Notes under the pieces: generated by a model
What the model was told of the DNA's origin: nothing
The model's database searches: none
What the model saw: the letters and a program-made list of their open reading frames with translations, nothing else
Part shown: positions 5,059 to 6,645 of the stretch, piece after piece
How the letters are laid out: each line of letters begins with the position of its first letter
Numbering within the stretch: the stretch's first letter is position 1
Program-made: the position numbers and the translations under genes
Assembly (NCBI GenBank): GCA_018432565.1
Contig: JAHDSS010000016.1
Coordinates: 1 to 6,645, forward strand
Length of the DNA: 6,645 nt
Direction of reading: 5' to 3'
Origin: Kiritimatiellia bacterium
GTDB lineage: Bacteria > Verrucomicrobiota > Kiritimatiellia > CAIQIC01 > Lenti-01

Positions 5059-6645
5059 GACTTTGGATGGGATCTCCCGGAACGCCGGCCGGCCAATGCG
5101 CCGATCTTCTCGCGCCACCCTTTTTTGGCCGTTTCGGGCCGGTCGCCGTAATACCCCCCGTAACGGCTGTAGTAATAGGACGAATACGCGGCGCCGGACG
5201 GCATGTCCACGTTGTTGAGCAACACGCCCAGCAACTTGATTTTGGACGCCGCTATCTGGCGGGCCACCTGCTGGGCGGCATATTTGTTCGTGACGAACGT
5301 CCGCACCACCAGCACCGCGCCGTCCATGTGCTTGCCGATGACCAGCGCATCGGCCAGGTTGAGCATCGGCGGAGCGTCGAACACGATCATTTCATATTTC
5401 TTGAGCCATTCTTCGAGGCGCCGGCCGAAGCGTTCAGAATCCAGCAATTCCACGGGATTGGGCGGAACCGGGCCGCTGGACATGTAGAACAGGTTGGCGA
5501 TGCCGGTCTGCACGATGGCGCGTTCCGACTCCAGGTTGTCCGCGGCCAGCAGATTGGACAATCCGACGTCGCTGCGGCCGTTGAACACCGCATGGACGCG
5601 CGGCTTGCGCAGATCGGCGTCGATCAGCAAGGTGCGCTTGCCGGCCTGGGCGTGGGCGATGGCCAAGTTGACGGCCGTCAGCGTTTTGCCTTCGGCGGGC
5701 ATCGTGCTGGTGACCACCACGGAGCGGAGGGGCTTGTCCACCATGCTGAAGGCCAGCGCCGTCCGGGCCGAACGGAAGGCTTCGGCAAAATGGCTGCGCG
5801 GCTTGTTGACGGCAAAAAGATCGTCGAAAGCCGCATCGCCGGCTTCGGCTTCGGCCGACGGCACCCCACCAATGACGGAGCTGTTCAGCAGCGTCCGAAC
5901 GTCGCTTTCGCCCTTGATCGTCGTATCCATGTAATCCAGGAAGAAGCAGACGCCGATAGCCAACAAGCCGCCGAAGAAAATCCCCATGAGCAGCATCCGC
6001 GAACGCGAGGGCCAGGATTTTTCCTGGGGCACTTCTGCGCGCGACACCACGAACACGCTGTCGCCCTGCCCGCTCAGCTGGCTCACGTTTAATTCGTCGA
6101 TGCGGCGGATAATGGTGGAATAGGCCTCCTGGATGGAATCCCGGCTCTGGCGGAACAAATTGTACTTGGCCGCCAATTCATTGAACTGGAGAACGGCTTC
6201 TTCTTGCTTCCGCAATTCTTCCCGCAGCATCTTTTCTTCATTGAGCGCCTGCTCGTAGCGCCCGCGCAGCGCGTCCACGACATAGGTCGACTCCATCGCC
6301 AGTTTCGTGCGGATGGCATCCATCTGGGCGATGGTGCTCTGCAGTTGCGGATGCATGTCCCCCAAACGCGCGCGCATCTCCGAATATTGCTGCTCCAGGC
6401 GCGCCAAATCCGTCTTGAGGCCGTTGATCAACGTTGAGGCCTGGACGCCCGGGATGCTTTCGGTCTGGCCGGCCTTCATGGCCGCTTCCGCCGTGCGGTA
6501 GTGCGCCTCGGCCTGCATCCGGAGCGGCTCCGCCTTCATCAGATTCTGGTTCAGGCCTTTGAGGCGATCGACCACGATGTTCTGCGCGTCCTCGAAGGAG
6601 ACCATCCGGTTTGTCGCCATGAAGGCGTGAAGCGCCGTCGTCGAT
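5055..6645 (-). CDS. Wzc-type polysaccharide co-polymerase / tyrosine autokinase (5' end beyond window)
   Basis: An inner-membrane protein that controls chain length and export of exopolysaccharide and phosphorylates itself on C-terminal tyrosines. The frame is open to the right edge, so the N-terminus and first membrane segment are missing; the Met at 6620 is internal. Numbering from it: periplasmic coiled-coil region about 10-180 with DMHPQL (88-93) and the YNLFRQSRDSIQEAYSTI element (153-170); Pro/Ser-flanked second membrane helix about 208-228; cytoplasmic E-x2-R-x2-R motif (Glu280, Arg283, Arg286) used in kinase ring assembly; Walker A S-T-M-P-A-E-G-K-T (305-313, Lys312); Walker A' LLIDADLRKP (331-340); Walker B MIVFDAPP (411-418). 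The tail at 479-491 carries seven tyrosines, followed by about 30 basic residues. All kinase motifs appear intact. The stop overlaps the start of the phosphatase gene, its expected antagonist. Wzc and ExoP are the nearest well-known relatives. Confidence 0.95.
   Translation of the reverse strand, partial: STTALHAFMATNRMVSFEDAQNIVVDRLKGLNQNLMKAEPLRMQAEAHYRTAEAAMKAGQTESIPGVQASTLINGLKTDLARLEQQYSEMRARLGDMHPQLQSTIAQMDAIRTKLAMESTYVVDALRGRYEQALNEEKMLREELRKQEEAVLQFNELAAKYNLFRQSRDSIQEAYSTIIRRIDELNVSQLSGQGDSVFVVSRAEVPQEKSWPSRSRMLLMGIFFGGLLAIGVCFFLDYMDTTIKGESDVRTLLNSSVIGGVPSAEAEAGDAAFDDLFAVNKPRSHFAEAFRSARTALAFSMVDKPLRSVVVTSTMPAEGKTLTAVNLAIAHAQAGKRTLLIDADLRKPRVHAVFNGRSDVGLSNLLAADNLESERAIVQTGIANLFYMSSGPVPPNPVELLDSERFGRRLEEWLKKYEMIVFDAPPMLNLADALVIGKHMDGAVLVVRTFVTNKYAAQQVARQIAASKIKLLGVLLNNVDMPSGAAYSSYYYSRYGGYYGDRPETAKKGWREKIGALAGRRSGRSHPKS
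5142..5186 (-). other. Tyrosine cluster, autophosphorylation tail of the kinase
   Basis: Thirteen residues (479-491, numbered from the Met at 6620) contain seven tyrosines in the order Y-x2-YYY-x2-Y-x2-YY, interspersed with Ser, Gly and Arg. In the bacterial tyrosine kinase family such a cluster is trans-phosphorylated between subunits of the ring. The following tail to residue 521 is basic (K499, K500, R503, K505, R512, R513, R516, K520), and is somewhat longer than the few residues that usually follow the cluster. Confidence 0.85.

Noticed and set aside
5059..5118. Upstream ATG that would lengthen the phosphatase by 20 residues
   Set aside because: The family starts at the metal-binding M-I-D-x-H-x-H motif, the extra residues are basic and unlike the family, and the internal ATG gives the usual ATGA coupling.
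5067..6092. 341-codon plus-strand frame opposite the kinase gene
   Set aside because: Its translation is His/Gln/Gly/Arg-rich, the antisense image of the kinase domain, with no family features.

Overview
The window is a GC-rich (about 60 % or a little more, judged by eye), densely coding piece of a bacterial exopolysaccharide or capsule locus. All four genes lie on the minus strand, so transcription runs from right to left. There is no tRNA, rRNA, insertion sequence, phage gene or CRISPR array, and no gene-free stretch longer than 86 bases.

In transcription order: (1) 6645-5055, a Wzc/ExoP-type polysaccharide co-polymerase fused to a bacterial tyrosine autokinase; its 5' end lies outside the window. 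(2) 5058-4342, a PHP-fold, metal-dependent tyrosine phosphatase of the CpsB/YwqE type, whose start codon overlaps the kinase stop (ATGA). (3) 4340-903, an 1145-residue Wzy/O-antigen-ligase family membrane protein, starting one base after the phosphatase stop (TGACATG). It carries an unusual soluble extension of about 640 residues. (4) After an 86-base gap, 816-1, the first 272 codons of a secreted protein made of repeated beta-rich modules; its 3' end lies beyond the left edge. This fourth gene has no stop in the window, so a search that requires complete ORFs misses it. I translated it codon by codon.

The first three genes form a tightly coupled unit. The kinase/co-polymerase controls chain length and export through cycles of autophosphorylation on its tyrosine-rich tail, the phosphatase reverses that, and the Wzy-like protein polymerises (or ligates) the repeat units in the periplasm. 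The fused Wzz-kinase architecture and the periplasmic polymerase chemistry point to a Gram-negative-type envelope. A PHP-type phosphatase paired with a fused kinase, a large soluble Wzy extension and a secreted repeat protein would fit a member of the PVC group (Verrucomicrobiota, Kiritimatiellota, Lentisphaerota) or a myxobacterium-like lineage. This is an inference from style and not a firm assignment.

The parts most worth a second look are the Wzy C-terminal extension, which topology counting places in the periplasm (helical TPR-like repeats ending in a beta-sandwich-like module), and the secreted protein with about five tandem modules of roughly 40 residues. The latter has a C8 tract in its coding strand and a hairpin next to its ribosome binding site.
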